In this document: positions 7,976 through 16,140 of the stretch, piece after piece
Position numbering within the stretch: the stretch's first letter is position 1
How the letters are laid out: each line of letters opens with the position of its first letter
From: an uncultured Bacteroidota bacterium
GTDB taxonomy: Bacteria; Bacteroidota; Bacteroidia; Flavobacteriales; Flavobacteriaceae
Direction: 5' to 3'
Length of the DNA stretch: 59,766 nucleotides
Assembly: GCA_903839195.1 (NCBI GenBank)
Contig: CAIMBK010000057.1
Location: 1-59,766, forward strand
Position numbers and translations under genes: made by a program
Notes under the pieces: generated by a model
The model's database searches: none
Told to the model about the DNA's origin: nothing
Seen by the model: the letters and a program-made list of their open reading frames with translations, nothing else

Positions 7976-9352
7976 TTATTTATTAATAATTGGAATTCCA
8001 AAATAATATTCTACGACTTTAATTCTAAAAATATAGTCGTATTTTGTTCTTATAACTTCGGATTTGGCGTTCGCCAAAAGTGTTTGCGATTGATTAAAAT
8101 CGAAGGCATTCATCATGCCAACATCGTATTTTTCTTTTGCATAATTGAAAGCTTCTTGACGGGCTTCTAATGCGGTAATTGCTGATTCATGAGCTTTTAC
8201 AGCGCCATTTGCATCGGTGAAAGCCGTAAAAATATTGCGTTCCAAATCCAATTCTTGTTGGCTGAAAGCTAATTTTGATCGTTCTAATGTGATTTTTGAT
8301 TGCGTCACATTATTTCTAACAGAGAATCCATTCATTATTGGAATGTTAATTTGAAGCCCAAAAGAATGCCCTTTGTTTTCATCAAATTGATCAAAAACAG
8401 GAAGCGCGGGCGCTAGGATTGGCGTTCCATTAGTTTCAAAACCTACAACACGATCGGAATATCCCGCACGAGTGCTAAATCCATAATACCCTTGTAAACT
8501 TGGTTGATAAGCCCCTTTTGCGATTTTAACATCCTTTTCGGCAATGTCTAAATTAGTTTTGGCAATTTTTAATTCAACGCGATCTTCTTTTGCTTTTTGA
8601 TAAATTGTTTTTGGCGTTTGCAAAAGAATAGCATTGTCTTTTTGAACATAATCCTCTTCGGCAATATCAAAATCGGCAAAATCTTTGAATTGTAATAATT
8701 GTGCCAAACTCAATTTGGAGATTAGCAACGCGTTTTCGGCCGTAACAATTGCTTGACTATTATTAGCAACCGTGGCTTTTATATCTAACAAATCACCGCG
8801 AGGAATAACGCCCGCATTTACTAATTCTTGCGAACGGATTAATTGTTTTTCATTAATAGCCAATTGTTCCTTTTGAACTTTTAAATTTTCTTTATTGAAA
8901 AGTATTTGTAAAAACGCATTCGCTACATTCAACGAAATATCGTCTTTCATTTTGGTCAATTGGTATTGCGCCGCAAGAATTGAAAGATTGGCTCTTCGCA
9001 AACGGTTTTGGTTTTGAAGCCCATTATAAATAGTAACATTAGAATTTATTCCCGCAGATGTAAATTGTGTTGTTTGATTTTCAAGCAAACCCGTTGTAAT
9101 GTTTTGGTTCAAACCAATATTCCAGGAATGGGAACCATTGATATTAAAGGTAGGTAGAAAATTTCCGATGGCGTTGGATTTTTGAAGTGCCGCACTTTGA
9201 GAATCCAATTCCGATTGTTTGATGGAAATATTATTTTCAATGGCATAATCCACGCATTCTGAAAGTGTCCATTTTTTGGATTGCGCTTGAGAGTGAGATC
9301 CTAAAAAAAGAGAAAAGGCAAATACGAATAAAGTAATAGTGTGTTTTTTCAT
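7976..9352 (-). CDS. TolC-family outer-membrane channel
   Basis: 458 residues. Signal peptide MKKHTITLFVFAFSLFLGSHSQAQ, then two outer membrane efflux protein (OEP) repeats: WTLSECVDYAIENNISIKQSELD opens the first, and the long coiled-coil helices (about 40-230 and 260-450) with QELVNAGVIPRGDLLDIKA and AKEKYDVGMMNAFDFNQSQ mark the two halves. It forms the trimeric outer-membrane/periplasmic duct of a tripartite export system. It is first in the operon with the small membrane protein and the adaptor downstream. A -7 element lies at 9391-9398. Confidence 0.93.
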   Translation of the reverse strand: MKKHTITLFVFAFSLFLGSHSQAQSKKWTLSECVDYAIENNISIKQSELDSQSAALQKSNAIGNFLPTFNINGSHSWNIGLNQNITTGLLENQTTQFTSAGINSNVTIYNGLQNQNRLRRANLSILAAQYQLTKMKDDISLNVANAFLQILFNKENLKVQKEQLAINEKQLIRSQELVNAGVIPRGDLLDIKATVANNSQAIVTAENALLISKLSLAQLLQFKDFADFDIAEEDYVQKDNAILLQTPKTIYQKAKEDRVELKIAKTNLDIAEKDVKIAKGAYQPSLQGYYGFSTRAGYSDRVVGFETNGTPILAPALPVFDQFDENKGHSFGLQINIPIMNGFSVRNNVTQSKITLERSKLAFSQQELDLERNIFTAFTDANGAVKAHESAITALEARQEAFNYAKEKYDVGMMNAFDFNQSQTLLANAKSEVIRTKYDYIFRIKVVEYYFGIPIINK

Positions 9353-9390
9353 AGAACAAGCAGCTATAAATCATTTAATTTAAAGTTAGA

Positions 9391-9398
9391 CAAAATTA
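9391..9398 (-). promoter_or_regulatory. Putative promoter of the TolC operon
   Basis: Minus strand TAATTTTG matches TAnnTTTG, 38 bases before the ATG; a TTA (one mismatch to TTG) sits 17 bases further upstream. Confidence 0.5.
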
Positions 9399-9499
9399 GG
9401 TTTTTTGTCGCATCTTAACGATTTTTTTAACTAAAATTTATAAGACGATTCTTTAAAATATATGTTACAATTTATAATAATATTATGAAACTAATGAAT

Positions 9500-9507
9500 T
9501 ATTTTTG
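9500..9507 (+). promoter_or_regulatory. Putative promoter -7 element for the DUF4403 gene
   Basis: TATTTTTG lies 28 bases before the TTG start at 9536; no good -33 TTG is seen. Confidence 0.45.
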
Positions 9508-9535
9508 CATTTAATAAATCAAAAAGCCCAATACT

Positions 9536-10927
9536 TTGAAAACATCTATTTATTTCTGTTTCCTTTTTTCCATTCTAATTTCCAGTTGTTCTACCACTTC
9601 AAAAATCGCGGCGCTCAAACCCGAGCCAGACGACGCAGCGCCATTGGTATATGACAACAATCCATCGATAATTAATATTCCTATTTCGATCAAATTAAAA
9701 GATATCGAAAACCAAACTAATAAAGCCTTAACGGGTTTGATTTATGAAGACAAAATCATTGAAGATGATGATGTTCAAATGCAAATATGGAAATACGCGC
9801 CCATTTCTATCGAAAACTTAAACGGAAAAATCAAAACTGTTTTGCCTTTGAAAGCTAACATTAAATACAGAATCGGAACCGACAAATTGGGGATTTCGCT
9901 TTATAGCACGCAAGAAATCAACCTGAACGGAAACATCACATTATTGAGCGACGTGAAATTATCCAATTGGAAAATGAGTACAACAACGGAGTTAAAATCC
10001 CTAGATTGGAATGAAAGTCCAACGATAATGATGCTCGGAAAACAAGTGCCAATTACGTATTTAATCAATCCTACGATAAAAATTTTCAAATCGAAAATTG
10101 AACGCACAATCGATCAAGCAATCGAACAATCGATGGATTTAAAATCAAATGTTTTAGACGCTTTGGACAAAATTGCTTCGCCTATTCAAATGGATGAAAA
10201 ATTCAATACTTGGTTGCGAATTGTTCCAACAGAATTGTATGCCACCGATGCCGTTTTCAAAAACGAAACCATCACTTTGGCTATGGGAATGAAATGCAAT
10301 ATGGAAACATTGATTGGTCAAAAACCAACGAACAAATTTGATCGAACAAAAATTATTTTGAAACCCGTAACCGAAATTAACGACGAAATTAAGGCAAATG
10401 TGGTGGCTATTTCAACCTACGCTGATGCTTCGGCATTATTGACAAAGAATTTTTCGGGACAAGAATTTAGTTCTGGCAACAAGAAAATCACGGTTCAAAA
10501 CGTTGCGGTTTGGCAAAAAAATAGTAAAATGGTGATTGCGTTAGATTTGTTGGGAAGCATCAATGGAACCATTTATTTGACTGGATTTCCGCAATATAAC
10601 GAAACCACAAAAGAAATTTATTTTGATAAATTAGACTATGTTTTGGATACCAAAAGCAAGTTGTTAAAAACCGCAAACTGGCTGGCTCAAGGAATTATTT
10701 TAAATAAAATTCGAGAAAATTGCCGGTATTCGATCAAAGCCAATTTGGAAGAAGGCAAACAAAGCATGTTGAAATATTTGAAAAATTATTCGCCAATGCC
10801 TGGTGTTTTCATCAATGGAACGATTGGCGATATTCAATTTCAAAAAATCCAATTGACCAATTCGTCGATTGTGGCTTTCATTAAAATTAATGGAAATGTA
10901 AATGTCTCGGTGGACGGAATTAAGTAG
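9536..10927 (+). CDS. DUF4403-family lipoprotein
   Basis: 463 residues. The start codon is TTG at 9536; it gives a proper lipoprotein signal peptide (MKTSIYFCFLFSILISSC, lipobox ISSC), and no ATG does so. The mature part matches what I know of DUF4403: near the start IPISIKLKDIENQTNKALTGLIYED, then repeated beta-rich segments and IKIFKSKIERTIDQAIEQSM. Family members are surface or periplasmic lipoproteins of unknown function, shaped like lipid-binding tubular folds by weak resemblance only. The gene stands alone between divergent tolC and a convergent small gene whose end it overlaps by eight bases. Confidence 0.85.
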   Translation: MKTSIYFCFLFSILISSCSTTSKIAALKPEPDDAAPLVYDNNPSIINIPISIKLKDIENQTNKALTGLIYEDKIIEDDDVQMQIWKYAPISIENLNGKIKTVLPLKANIKYRIGTDKLGISLYSTQEINLNGNITLLSDVKLSNWKMSTTTELKSLDWNESPTIMMLGKQVPITYLINPTIKIFKSKIERTIDQAIEQSMDLKSNVLDALDKIASPIQMDEKFNTWLRIVPTELYATDAVFKNETITLAMGMKCNMETLIGQKPTNKFDRTKIILKPVTEINDEIKANVVAISTYADASALLTKNFSGQEFSSGNKKITVQNVAVWQKNSKMVIALDLLGSINGTIYLTGFPQYNETTKEIYFDKLDYVLDTKSKLLKTANWLAQGIILNKIRENCRYSIKANLEEGKQSMLKYLKNYSPMPGVFINGTIGDIQFQKIQLTNSSIVAFIKINGNVNVSVDGIK

Positions 10928-11198
10928 TTTTATTCTTTTTTGTCATCCGATAAACGGCATATCCAACTATAATCGCAAGGATATAAGGAATGGCCATCAA
11001 ATAGACAATTCCATCGTTTACGGCTTGTGCTTTGGTTTGATTTCCTTCACTTTCAAGGGCCGCACGACACATCGCACATTGCGCATTTGTAGATAGCGAA
11101 AAAACAAGAATAAAGAAGAAAGAAAAAAGATAGGACGGATTAGTTCCATTTATTTTTCTTGCAACTCTTGGATCTTGCCTCTTGTTTGATATCAACAT
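10920..11198 (-). CDS. Small membrane protein with periplasmic CxxC in oxidase-assembly operon (hypothetical)
   Basis: 92 residues from ATG 11198 (in-frame ATGs at 11207 and 11219 would add 3 or 7). A hydrophobic segment (about 24-38, LFSFFFILVFSLSTNA) looks like a signal sequence ending before Q; then comes QCAMCRAALESEGNQTKAQAVNDG and a C-terminal transmembrane helix (about 65-85) with a basic tail. The CxMC pair would thus face the periplasm, beside the membrane. ATG 11198 begins one base after the DUF420 stop (TAAAATG), suggesting translational coupling. Position last in a SCO/DUF420 operon suggests a role in copper or cysteine handling for cytochrome oxidase, but this is context only; I recognise no characterised family. 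Confidence 0.7.
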   Translation of the reverse strand: MLISNKRQDPRVARKINGTNPSYLFSFFFILVFSLSTNAQCAMCRAALESEGNQTKAQAVNDGIVYLMAIPYILAIIVGYAVYRMTKKNKTT

Positions 11199-11199
11199 T

Positions 11200-11739
11200 T
11201 TAAACATAATAAGGCGCAATCATCAAATAAACCACCACGCCTGTAACGGCAACGTATAACCAAATTGGAAAAGTGATTTTGGCCAGTTTTTTATGTTGAT
11301 CAAATTGTTGTGCCAAAGCGCGAACATAGGTAATTAAAACCAATGGAATAATCGCAATGGACAATAAAATATGAGATATTAAAATAAAGAAATAAGCATA
11401 TTTCAACATTCCTTCTCCGCCATATTTTGTCGAATCTGCGGTCATGTGATAAGCCACATACATTACCAAAAAAGCCAACGAAAGTGCGATGGCCGATTTC
11501 ATTAAATTTTCGTGTAGTTTTCTTTTGCCGTTTTTAATGGCCAAAACCGCCGAAACCAAAACAATGGCCGTGATGGCATTTATTGTTGCATAAATTGGCG
11601 GCAAAAAAGATAACGGAGTTACATTGATGCCAAAATCTTTTAACTTAACAAGAAACAAAGCGGCCACTGCGACAGGAATTGCAATAGAAACGATTAGAAT
11701 CCATTTGTTGTATTTTTGGGTTGGGTTTTGGTTTTTCAT
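11200..11739 (-). CDS. DUF420 membrane protein (CtaM-like oxidase assembly factor)
   Basis: 179 residues with about five transmembrane helices (about 12-30, 45-65, 78-98, 115-140, 155-175). HENLMKSAIALSLAFLVMYVAYHMTADSTKYGG and ILLSIAIIPLVLITYVRAL are typical of DUF420. Bacterial DUF420 proteins such as CtaM/YozB are needed for haem-copper oxidase function in Firmicutes; the transfer of this role here is inference, supported by the SCO gene three bases upstream and the cox genes beyond. Two invariant-looking histidines (HENL and HMTAD) could bind a metal or haem. Confidence 0.85.
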   Translation of the reverse strand: MKNQNPTQKYNKWILIVSIAIPVAVAALFLVKLKDFGINVTPLSFLPPIYATINAITAIVLVSAVLAIKNGKRKLHENLMKSAIALSLAFLVMYVAYHMTADSTKYGGEGMLKYAYFFILISHILLSIAIIPLVLITYVRALAQQFDQHKKLAKITFPIWLYVAVTGVVVYLMIAPYYV

Positions 11740-11741
11740 AA

Positions 11742-12428
11742 TTATTCTCTTAATAAAATTGCTATATCTTGTTGAATGTTTTTAACGCCTTCTTTTTCTA
11801 ATCCGTCATAATATAAAATAGGATTTCCAAAGTTATCTTTTCTGCAACGGATGTTTCCTTTTTTGTCAATCAAAGCAAAAAAACCTGAATGTTCAAAGTT
11901 ACCGATGACTTTGTCATTTTCGCCAACGTATAAATTAAATCCTTTGTTAGCAATGTTGTAAATATAGGTTTTGTCGCCGGTTAGAAAATGCCAATTAGAC
12001 GATTTAACGCCTAATATTTCCGCATGTTTTTTAAGCACTTCGGGCGTATCATTTTCTGGATTGATGCTAATCGATGCAATTCCGAAATTTGGATTTCCGA
12101 AAAAAGCTTTTTCTATAATCAACATATTGGCGTTCATTTTTGGACAAATGGACGGGCAGGTAGAAAAGAAAAATTCCAAAACATATACTTTTCCTAGATA
12201 GTCTTTATTGGAAATCGGTTTGTTATTTTGATCGGTCAATTCAAATTTTGGCGCTTTTCCAATAGTGTTCAAACTACTATTTTCGGCAGCGTGATTCGAA
12301 ACTTTATCCAATCGGTCGCCTTTTACAACTTCTCCATTTTGAACTCGGTCAATGATTTTTGGAACAAAAATAATTCCGAAAACCAATACAATAAAAGCTA
12401 TTCCGATATAGGATTTATTTTTTAGCAT
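11742..12428 (-). CDS. SCO1/SenC copper chaperone
   Basis: 228 residues. An N-terminal membrane anchor (about 5-24) is followed by a periplasmic thioredoxin-fold domain. The copper motif is intact: FFFSTCPSICPKMNANM gives CxxxC, and the third ligand His sits in NFEHSGFFALIDKKG. SCO proteins deliver copper to, or reduce, the CuA site of oxidase subunit II, here CoxB at 32348-33502. The gene lies between a Cys-less paralogue (12435-13076) and DUF420, with gaps of six and two bases, so it is one transcription unit. Confidence 0.95.
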   Translation of the reverse strand: MLKNKSYIGIAFIVLVFGIIFVPKIIDRVQNGEVVKGDRLDKVSNHAAENSSLNTIGKAPKFELTDQNNKPISNKDYLGKVYVLEFFFSTCPSICPKMNANMLIIEKAFFGNPNFGIASISINPENDTPEVLKKHAEILGVKSSNWHFLTGDKTYIYNIANKGFNLYVGENDKVIGNFEHSGFFALIDKKGNIRCRKDNFGNPILYYDGLEKEGVKNIQQDIAILLRE

Positions 12429-12434
12429 ATAGAT

Positions 12435-13076
12435 TTAGATTTGTCTTTCGGCATTATGATTCTTTTTCAAAGCGGCACGATATTCATAAAGAATAATCTT
12501 AAAATCGTCCAACATTTCGTTGCTCAAAACCGATGGCGAGGTTGTATCGTATCCTTCTTTGTATTCTTTTTTGTCTTTTCTTCCTCGCAAATTTCGTTCT
12601 TTATCAATAATGAAAACGTTTGGTGTTCCAAAATCGGAATCTAATTTTCCAACCAATTTCATTTGGCTATAATAATCCTGAATGTTCTCTGGCGTAGTGA
12701 AAACAAAATGCCACTGCGAAACATCGGTGATTGTTTTTAATTGATCAATAATATATTGCGCATCTTTTTCGGTGCCGATGGGACAAAGAATTACAAATTG
12801 TAAATCTTTGAATTCGTGATACCGCTGGTAGATTTTTTGATTTAAATTAAAATAATTTCCTTTATTTTTTAATAAATCAGTTCCCGAAAAACCAAGAATG
12901 GTGATTTTGTTATTGAGTAAAATGGTTTCGTTATTTAACGATTTCCAAGCGCCAAAATCTGGTATTTTTTTGGTTAATGTGGGTAATTTTGAAAAGCTAT
13001 TAATCCCCGACGCAAAAAAAAGATAGGCGACAATTGGCAGAATGAATAACACAAAAAGAACACTGTTTTTTTTCAT
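12435..13076 (-). CDS. Sco-like thioredoxin-fold protein lacking the copper cysteines
   Basis: 213 residues from ATG 13076; an upstream in-frame ATG at 13118 is rejected because it lies inside the preceding terminator. N-terminal membrane anchor (about 4-22, SVLFVLFILPIVAYLFFASG). The rest can be laid beside the neighbouring SCO protein: WHFVFTTPENI against WHFLTGDKTYI, FGTPNVFIIDKERNLRGRKD against FALIDKKGNIRCRKD. Where SCO has the CxxxC motif this protein has GFSGTDLLKNKG, so neither cysteine nor the ligand His is present. It probably arose by tandem duplication and cannot bind copper in the same way. First gene of its unit, with a promoter at 13098-13105. Confidence 0.75.
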   Translation of the reverse strand: MKKNSVLFVLFILPIVAYLFFASGINSFSKLPTLTKKIPDFGAWKSLNNETILLNNKITILGFSGTDLLKNKGNYFNLNQKIYQRYHEFKDLQFVILCPIGTEKDAQYIIDQLKTITDVSQWHFVFTTPENIQDYYSQMKLVGKLDSDFGTPNVFIIDKERNLRGRKDKKEYKEGYDTTSPSVLSNEMLDDFKIILYEYRAALKKNHNAERQI

Positions 13077-13097
13077 TTGAACTTTATAATATTTATA

Positions 13098-13105
13098 CAA
13101 AAGTA
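13098..13105 (-). promoter_or_regulatory. Putative promoter of the SCO/DUF420 unit
   Basis: Minus strand TACTTTTG, a perfect TAnnTTTG, 21 bases before ATG 13076. It overlaps the last base of the T-run of the terminator that closes the cox operon. Confidence 0.6.
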
Positions 13106-13133
13106 AAAAAAAAGGCACGCATTGCGTACCTTT
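13104..13133 (-). terminator. Intrinsic terminator of the ctaB-cox operon
   Basis: Minus strand AAGGTACGC-AAT-GCGTGCCTT: 9-bp stem with one wobble and a 3-base loop, followed by nine T residues. It lies 19 bases after the subunit IV stop. Confidence 0.85.
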
Positions 13134-13151
13134 TATTGAATTAAAATGTTG

Positions 13152-13502
13152 TTAAAAATTCCATTTGATAGTAGAATTTTTAAATACCTCAAAAATATAA
13201 ATCGCTTCGGTTAACAAAATAAATAATAAATAAAGCACTAAGAAAATTACTGGTGCGACAACTGCCGTTCTTAGGCTGCTTTTTTCACCTTCCATGTGCA
13301 TGAAAGCCCAAACAATATAATAGGCTTTAAATATTGTAAGAATATAAAAAATCCAATTTAATAAATTCATTCCTAGAAAATGATTCAAATGCAAAGCCTC
13401 TGGCTTTACAATTCCAAGGAAAACTTCAACGGTTGTTACAACTGATAATAAACCGAAAACAAACCAAATTCTTTTTGTGTTAGAAACGTGAGCGTCTGAC
13501 AT
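13152..13502 (-). CDS. Cytochrome c oxidase subunit IV
   Basis: 116 residues with three transmembrane helices (about 12-30, 45-65, 80-105). Motifs RIWFVFGLLSVVTTVEVFLG and YYIVWAFMHMEGEKSSLR fit the prokaryotic oxidase subunit IV / CyoD-like family. A small structural subunit of the haem-copper oxidase in the inner membrane. It follows subunit III by 18 bases and is last in the operon, before the terminator at 13104-13133. Confidence 0.92.
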   Translation of the reverse strand: MSDAHVSNTKRIWFVFGLLSVVTTVEVFLGIVKPEALHLNHFLGMNLLNWIFYILTIFKAYYIVWAFMHMEGEKSSLRTAVVAPVIFLVLYLLFILLTEAIYIFEVFKNSTIKWNF

Positions 13503-13520
13503 GATACTAATTTTTGTAAA

Positions 13521-14549
13521 TTAAACGAGATAGAAAACTGTAAATACAAATACCCAAACCAAATCGACAAAGTGCCAATAAAGCCCAACTTTTTCTACCA
13601 TTTCATAACTTTTTCTTTTCTCGTAAGTTCCCAAAAGAACATTAAAGAAAATGATGATATTGATGATAACTCCAGAGAAAACGTGGAATCCGTGGAAACC
13701 TGTAATAAAGAAAAAGAAGTCGGCAAACAATTTGCTTCCGTATTCATTTCTTTTCAAATTGGCGCCTTCCACAACAAGACTAGCATTCGCCAAACGGTGT
13801 TCTGATTCTGCTCTGGTTAATACAGTTTTGTGTTTGATAGAAGTTAATTCATGATTGATTTTTGGATCTGCTTTTGATTCAGCATCGTCTTCATAAATTA
13901 CTTCTGTACGAACCAATAAATCAGGATGTGCTTTGAAACCTGCTTGAACTTCGGCAACAGTATACGTTGGCAAAGCAGCTTCTTCCATGAACCATTTTCC
14001 TTTATTTCTTGTTAATTGTTCTCTTTCTTGAGGAAGTTTAACGGCAAAATCTTCTAATTTTACACGATGTCCTTCTTTGTCAACAAATTGAAGTAAGCTG
14101 CCGCCTTTGGTTTCAATTGCGCCATATTCGCCTTTAATAAAATTAGACCATTCCCAAGCTTGAGAACCAACGAATATTAGACCACCAATGATGGTTAAAA
14201 ACATGTAAAATGTAACTTTGGCTTTGTTTAAATGATGTCCCGCATCAACGGCTAACACCATTGTTACAGAAGAAAAAATCAAAATAAATGTCATTAACGC
14301 CACATAATACATTGGCGCCGCAACTCCATGCATGAATGGAAAGTGTGTAAACACTTCTTCGGCTAATGGCCAAGTTTCAATAAATTTAAATCTTGAAAAA
14401 CCGTAAGCGGCAAGAAATCCAGAAAAAGTTAATGCATCGGATATGATAAAAAACCACATCATTAATTTGCCATAACTTGCTCCCATTGGCTCATTTCCGC
14501 CTCCCCAAGTTTTTTCTTCACTATTTGCAGTAGTAACTGTAGATCCCAT
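13521..14549 (-). CDS. Cytochrome c oxidase subunit III with large soluble insertion
   Basis: 342 residues. The subunit III core is clear: KLMMWFFIISDALTFSGFLAAYGFSR at the start, MFLTIIGGLIFVGSQAWEWSNFI, then FFFFITGFHGFHVFSGVI and a C-terminal YWHFVDLVWVFVFTVFYL. Between the WEWSNFIKGEY segment and NEYGSKLFADFFFFITGFHG (about residues 141-270) lie some 130 hydrophilic residues that ordinary subunit III lacks. Subunit III stabilises the oxidase core and provides proton and lipid contacts; the insertion's role is unknown. Second subunit III gene follows 42 bases upstream in the same operon. Confidence 0.93.
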   Translation of the reverse strand: MGSTVTTANSEEKTWGGGNEPMGASYGKLMMWFFIISDALTFSGFLAAYGFSRFKFIETWPLAEEVFTHFPFMHGVAAPMYYVALMTFILIFSSVTMVLAVDAGHHLNKAKVTFYMFLTIIGGLIFVGSQAWEWSNFIKGEYGAIETKGGSLLQFVDKEGHRVKLEDFAVKLPQEREQLTRNKGKWFMEEAALPTYTVAEVQAGFKAHPDLLVRTEVIYEDDAESKADPKINHELTSIKHKTVLTRAESEHRLANASLVVEGANLKRNEYGSKLFADFFFFITGFHGFHVFSGVIINIIIFFNVLLGTYEKRKSYEMVEKVGLYWHFVDLVWVFVFTVFYLV

Positions 14550-14591
14550 AAAAGATATTCATTAAAAAGTTCCCAAATTTACGTTTTTTTC

Positions 14592-15167
14592 TTATTTAAA
14601 GAAATATAAAAATAAAAACAAATAAACCCATAAGAAATCAAGAAAGTGCCAATACATTGCACCTAGCTCAATACCAAGGGTTTGACTTGAATTGTATTTT
14701 TGTTTAAAATGATTATAAATTATAATTAAAAGCGAAATTAATCCTCCAAAGAGGTGCGCAAGGTGGACAATAGTGACCATGTACAAAAAAGTGGTCGTTA
14801 TGGAACTGGCATTTCCAGTAAAAAAATAGCCGCTATCCACCACTTCACGGAAACCAATAAATTGCGAAATTACAAACGAAATTCCCAAAGCCAATGTTCC
14901 TAATAATAAATAAGTGGTCGCTTTTTGACGGTCTTTCTTAATGGCTTTTTTAGCCAAATGAAAGGTAATACTACATCCGATAATGATTATCGTGCTAATA
15001 TAAAACGCCGTTGGAAGTTGAAAATCTTTCATCCAATCGATGCGTGATCTACTCACGACAAAAGCGCTTGTTAATCCAGCAAACATCATAAACATACTTC
15101 CCATTCCAAAAAGCAATAATAATTTGTAGGACCGTTCTGTTCTAATTTTTTCTTCTTGTGTTGTCAT
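14592..15167 (-). CDS. Haem-copper oxidase subunit III (second copy)
   Basis: 191 residues with five predicted transmembrane helices. Conserved features: the N-terminal MFMMFAGLTSAFVVSRS, then FISQ.FGFRE, TTTFLYMVTIVHLAHLFGGLISLLIIIY and the C-terminal YWHFLDFLWVYLFLFLYFF. It belongs to the CyoC/CoxC superfamily and differs clearly from the neighbour at 13521-14549; both are common side by side in Bacteroidota. It starts eight bases after the ctaB stop, so it is co-transcribed. Confidence 0.92.
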   Translation of the reverse strand: MTTQEEKIRTERSYKLLLLFGMGSMFMMFAGLTSAFVVSRSRIDWMKDFQLPTAFYISTIIIIGCSITFHLAKKAIKKDRQKATTYLLLGTLALGISFVISQFIGFREVVDSGYFFTGNASSITTTFLYMVTIVHLAHLFGGLISLLIIIYNHFKQKYNSSQTLGIELGAMYWHFLDFLWVYLFLFLYFFK

Positions 15168-15175
15168 TTCTAAAT

Positions 15176-16090
15176 TTATCTTAAAAATTTATCTAATATG
15201 TATACGATTTGTAACAAAGTAATATAGGAAACGCTCACCAACATTAGCGTTCTAGCCGATTTTTCCGATCTTGTTTGATATAATTTGACAGCATAAACCA
15301 ACATCCAAATTCCGAGCAAAAATACGACTATTGCTGCAATTGGCGAAATAAAAAAACTTCCTGTATAACCTAAAGCTGGTAAAAGTGAGGCCAATAATAA
15401 CCAAACGGTATACAAAATAATTTGTAGCGCCGTTCCTTTGTCTTTTTTACCTGTTGGAAGCATAAAAAACCCTGCTTTTTCATAGTCTTCAAACAAAAAC
15501 CATCCAATAGCCCAAAAGTGCGGAAACTGCCAAAAAAACTGAATCAAAAACAACGTTCCGGCTTCAATCCCAAAATTATTGGTAGCAGCAACCCAACCCA
15601 ACATAAAGGGAATAGCTCCTGGAAAAGCACCAACAAAAACCGACAAAGGAGTTATTGTTTTTAGAGGAGTATATAAACTCGTATAAATAAAAATAGAAAT
15701 CGCTCCAAACAAAGCCGATTTTGGATTAATCGTATATAAAATAATAATTCCAACAAGCGTCAGAAAACCAGCAATTAATAATGCCGAATTTGGGGTCATT
15801 CTTCCCGAAGGAACCGGGCGATTTTTAGTTCGGTCCATTAATTCATCAAGGTCTTTTTCGATGACTTGATTGAACGCGTTTGAAGCCCCAACCATGCAAT
15901 AACCTCCAATGGCCAATTTGAATAACACCAACCAATCGGAAGAATGAAAGTCTAATACTCCAAGCATAAATCCAGCCAATGAAGAAAAAACAACGCTAAT
16001 TGCTAATCTGGCTTTGGTGATTTCGAGGAAATCAACATAAATGGATTTAAGGTTAAAAGAATTGGAGGAACTATTCAAAGTTGGTTTCAT
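15176..16090 (-). CDS. ctaB: Protohaem IX farnesyltransferase (haem O synthase)
   Basis: 304 residues from ATG 16090; the longer frame to 16216 is rejected because it crosses the promoter at 16110-16140. UbiA-type prenyltransferase with about eight or nine helices. The Asp-rich motif NAFNQVIEKDLDELMDRTKNRPVP and the second motif YTPLKTITPLSVFVGAFPGAIPFMLG are diagnostic for CtaB/CyoE. It attaches a farnesyl group to haem b to give haem O, on the path to the haem of the oxidase encoded alongside. First gene of the cox operon. No haem A synthase gene (ctaA) is seen in the window. Confidence 0.95.
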   Translation of the reverse strand: MKPTLNSSSNSFNLKSIYVDFLEITKARLAISVVFSSLAGFMLGVLDFHSSDWLVLFKLAIGGYCMVGASNAFNQVIEKDLDELMDRTKNRPVPSGRMTPNSALLIAGFLTLVGIIILYTINPKSALFGAISIFIYTSLYTPLKTITPLSVFVGAFPGAIPFMLGWVAATNNFGIEAGTLFLIQFFWQFPHFWAIGWFLFEDYEKAGFFMLPTGKKDKGTALQIILYTVWLLLASLLPALGYTGSFFISPIAAIVVFLLGIWMLVYAVKLYQTRSEKSARTLMLVSVSYITLLQIVYILDKFLR

Positions 16091-16109
16091 ATAATTTTCA
16101 AAACTGCGG

Positions 16110-16140
16110 CAAAGATACTTGAAAATTTGCTTTACATCAA
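16110..16140 (-). promoter_or_regulatory. Promoter of the ctaB-cox operon
   Basis: Minus strand TTG (16140-16138), a 20-base spacer and TATCTTTG (16117-16110). Both elements match the Bacteroidota consensus. The ATG lies 19 bases beyond. Confidence 0.75.

Noticed and set aside
13077..13118. Upstream start for the Sco-like protein
   Set aside because: It lies in the terminator hairpin and the -7 element; the signal anchor starts properly at 13076.
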